A stretch of 15,756 nucleotides of DNA from positions 1 through 15,756 of the forward strand of contig DJHK01000007.1 in the NCBI GenBank assembly GCA_002433065.1, in the 5' to 3' direction. The notes beneath the pieces are model-generated. The model saw nothing but the letters and a program-made list of their open reading frames with translations. It was not told the DNA's origin and did not search any database. Positions 13,904 to 15,756 of this stretch are shown here, one piece after another (the first letter of the stretch is position 1; each line of letters opens with the position of its first letter). This DNA comes from Chloroflexi bacterium UBA6622 (lineage in GTDB: Bacteria; Chloroflexota; UBA11872). The translations under genes and the position numbers were made by a program.

Positions 13904-15145
13904 CTATTCAATGGAGGTTTGCCCTGCCGCACGACTCGCTCGAGCACTGACTCCAAGCACACCAAGGAACCCTTCAGAGTCCACATGATCAAATTCACCA
14001 ATACCTTCCATGCTCGAAGCGTCAGTGTAGAGACTATGAGGAACATCCAACGCACCCACAAATTGCACGTGGCCACCACGCACCTCCACGATCACAGTGC
14101 CTGTAACGACTCTTGTATAGGTCGCGATTGCCTCCCGCAAGGAGCTGCTCGCCAAGTCGTACCAATACCCCTCATAAATTTGACGCCCGAGGGCTGCTGA
14201 CATGGAGTCAAACAATGGCCGGGCTCGACGATCCAGCACCAGTTGCAAAAGGAATTCATAGGCCGCCCCCAGCAGCGCCATCGCCGGGGCTTCATAGACG
14301 CCGCGCGACTTAATACCAACAAAGCGATTTTCAACCGTGTGCAGCCCAATACCGACACCATGCACACCAGCGAGCGCATTGGCACGTTCAAAAACCTCAA
14401 GCAGCGTTAGGGGTTCCCCGTCAAGACTCACGGGCACGCCAGCCTCAAAACGTATCGTCACTTGCTGCCCGTCCCTAGGAGCATCTTTGGGGTATACCCC
14501 CATCTCAGGTTCAACAAACTCCGTTGGCGTGTTGAGATCCTCCAACCGGCCCGCTTCATGCGTCAGCCCCAAGAGGTTGGCATCCGTGGAATACGGTTTG
14601 TCGACCGTAGCTCGAATCGGTATCGCTTCATCCTCACAATAGGCAATCATCTCTCGACGGCCGGGGAATTGGTCAAGAAAGCTTGGGTCACGCCACGGGG
14701 CATACACCTCGATAGTGGGGGCCAGCATGTTCGTCGCTAGCTGGAATCGGACTTGATCGTTCCCTCGGCCCGTAGCCCCATGAGCGAACACGTGTATGCC
14801 ACGGGAGGTCAGCTCTGGCAACAGGCAAGCAACGGTCACATAACGCGCAATGCCCGTTGTGTTCCAATACCCGCCCTCATAGAAGGCCTGTGCTTGCACG
14901 ACCTCAAGCCCTGCACGTACCAACGCCTCTCTACCATCCACAATCACGGCTTCGCTCGCACCGGAAACACGCATACGTTCAGCTGCATCCCCAATATCAC
15001 CCTCATCGGGCTGCCCCAAGTCAGCTGTGAGGGAAACCACGTGAACCCCATGCGCGACAAGCCAACGAGTAATCGTGCAGCTATCAAGGCCACCAGACGC
15101 CGCTATCGCAACCGTCTTACCGGCAAGATCGTCTACACGCACCAC
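13904..15145 (-). CDS. argG: Argininosuccinate synthase, divergent
   Basis: A 413-residue enzyme that joins citrulline and aspartate at the cost of ATP to make argininosuccinate, the penultimate arginine step. The PP-loop is 'ASGGLDSCT' (16-24), followed by 'ADLGQPDEGD' (41-50), 'FYEGGYWNTTGIAR' (88-101), 'HGATGRGNDQVRF' (122-134) with the aspartate and citrulline contacts Asn129, Asp130 and Arg133, 'YSTDANLLG' (185-193), and 'KSRGVYEAPA' (279-288). All major family motifs are kept, so activity is expected. The P-loop ends in DSC rather than the DTS of most ArgG. The GTG start has GAGGAG just upstream. It begins 14 bases after the oxidoreductase stop and ends 23 bases before the EEP gene. No argH, argF or carbamoyl-phosphate genes are in the window, so use in arginine synthesis is likely but not shown by context; a paralogue with another acceptor is possible. 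Confidence 0.93.
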   Translation of the reverse strand: MVRVDDLAGKTVAIAASGGLDSCTITRWLVAHGVHVVSLTADLGQPDEGDIGDAAERMRVSGASEAVIVDGREALVRAGLEVVQAQAFYEGGYWNTTGIARYVTVACLLPELTSRGIHVFAHGATGRGNDQVRFQLATNMLAPTIEVYAPWRDPSFLDQFPGRREMIAYCEDEAIPIRATVDKPYSTDANLLGLTHEAGRLEDLNTPTEFVEPEMGVYPKDAPRDGQQVTIRFEAGVPVSLDGEPLTLLEVFERANALAGVHGVGIGLHTVENRFVGIKSRGVYEAPAMALLGAAYEFLLQLVLDRRARPLFDSMSAALGRQIYEGYWYDLASSSLREAIATYTRVVTGTVIVEVRGGHVQFVGALDVPHSLYTDASSMEGIGEFDHVDSEGFLGVLGVSARASRAAGQTSIE

Positions 15146-15159
15146 ACACTCCTCATCAT

Positions 15160-15756
15160 CTAGGCACCAATCCGTTCGAGTTCACCGGGAAGCCAATCAC
15201 CGTAGCGAAGATTTGACCGGTCAGGGTCGGGGTCAGGCAACCCCTGTGCGGCCAGGGCATCTCGCAATGGATGGTGACCACGTTCAAGCGGAAAATCCAC
15301 ACGTGTTCCGCGGAAATGTGAGAGCCATGCCCCATCCATCATTTCCATAACAGCTCGACCTTCATGGCCACTGCACTCGTGCTCACGTCCTTCATCAAGC
15401 ACCCGCACCGTTTCTTCGGCCATCCAAAGATCACCGCCTGCATGTTCGTAGTAATCATGTCCATGCAAATACCGATCCGTATCGGCCAGCTCAAACCTTT
15501 CCCAGGGCACATCGCCAACAACCTCGTCGCGACCCCGGCGAATGAACAGTTCGCGCGAGTTATACAAGCAGAGGGCACCGTCCTCGCCGTATATCTTGAC
15601 ATGCACCCATCCGCTGCTCGGCTCACTTCGCCGATGAAATTCAGCGAACGCATGGCGCCCATCATCAAACTCATAAATGGCTGAAATGTTTTCGCCAGCG
15701 ATAAGTCCAAAGCCGTACGGTCCCTCGACAATATCGGATGGTGTTGTTGGCCGCCG
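15160..15756 (-). CDS. Gfo/Idh/MocA-family oxidoreductase, C-terminal part
   Basis: The last 198 codons are present, and the gene enters from the right edge. The frame is open through the end; an internal GTG at 15606 should not be taken as the start. The visible part is the C-terminal alpha/beta substrate domain of a Gfo/Idh/MocA NAD(P)-dependent dehydrogenase: 'DIVEGPYGFGLIAGENISAI', 'YEFDDGRHAFAEFHRR', then 'VHVKIYGEDGALCLYN' and the late 'GHEGRAVMEMMDGAWLSHF' with 'ALERGHH'-like ending. These proteins oxidise or reduce sugars and cyclitols; the nucleotide-binding half and catalytic EKP motif lie outside the window. It is the first visible gene of a leftward unit with argG and the membrane EEP gene. 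Confidence 0.88.
   Translation of the reverse strand, partial: RRPTTPSDIVEGPYGFGLIAGENISAIYEFDDGRHAFAEFHRRSEPSSGWVHVKIYGEDGALCLYNSRELFIRRGRDEVVGDVPWERFELADTDRYLHGHDYYEHAGGDLWMAEETVRVLDEGREHECSGHEGRAVMEMMDGAWLSHFRGTRVDFPLERGHHPLRDALAAQGLPDPDPDRSNLRYGDWLPGELERIGA

Noticed and set aside
15339..15731. Separate minus-strand gene at the right edge
   Set aside because: It is an out-of-frame shadow of the Gfo/Idh/MocA gene, whose own frame stays open to the window end.
1..15756. CRISPR array, tRNA, rRNA, insertion sequence, phage or defence system
   Set aside because: No regularly spaced repeats, no tRNA-like cloverleaf, no transposase, integrase, Cas, toxin-antitoxin or nuclease-helicase genes were found on either strand.

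Overview
The window is bacterial: genes are closely packed with short gaps, several have Shine-Dalgarno sequences and some start at GTG. No rRNA, tRNA, CRISPR array, transposase or phage gene was seen. The gene families (a UroD-fold protein, Gfo/Idh/MocA oxidoreductase, sugar isomerase/epimerase, uronate-dehydrogenase-like SDR, aldo/keto reductase, VOC protein, acetamidase) are typical of the small-molecule catabolic gene sets of uncultivated, metabolically versatile bacteria such as SAR202 Chloroflexota, Latescibacterota or Poribacteria. That affiliation is inference only; no marker gene is present.

Layout. (1) 1-3061, relatively AT-rich: the 3' end of a probable beta-sandwich-tailed extracytoplasmic protein, a membrane-anchored TPR protein and a fused SpmA-SpmB membrane protein run left to right; a small secreted protein of unknown function converges on them. 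(2) 3161-5705: a leftward 1-Cys peroxiredoxin, a rightward 66-residue lipoprotein, a leftward acetamidase/formamidase and a rightward DCC-type thiol oxidoreductase. Base composition rises from roughly 40-47% GC to roughly 57-60% GC at about 3830-4000 (spot counts of single lines). (3) 5757-11316: a UroD-fold protein with an altered metal motif (+), a VOC dioxygenase-like protein (-), an unrecognised protein of about 283 residues (-), then a rightward run of uronate-dehydrogenase-like SDR, aldo/keto reductase and TIM-barrel sugar isomerase/epimerase. (4) 11313-15756, all leftward: a Gfo/Idh/MocA oxidoreductase (cut by the window end), an argininosuccinate synthase, a multi-pass membrane protein with a C-terminal endonuclease/exonuclease/phosphatase domain, and a GNAT acetyltransferase.

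How they may work together. The SDR, aldo/keto reductase and isomerase are tightly spaced and best read as one transcription unit for oxidising or isomerising a sugar or sugar acid; the substrate cannot be read from sequence. The Gfo-argG-membrane EEP genes have gaps of 14 and 23 bases and are probably one operon, an unusual setting for argG because no other arginine gene is visible. No complete new defence, mobile or signalling system is evident. The most interesting items are the UroD-fold protein with His-x-Glu in place of the usual His-x-Cys, the unrecognised 283-residue protein with an eight-G tract at its ribosome binding site, the argG/EEP/Gfo unit, and the composition break near 3.9 kb.
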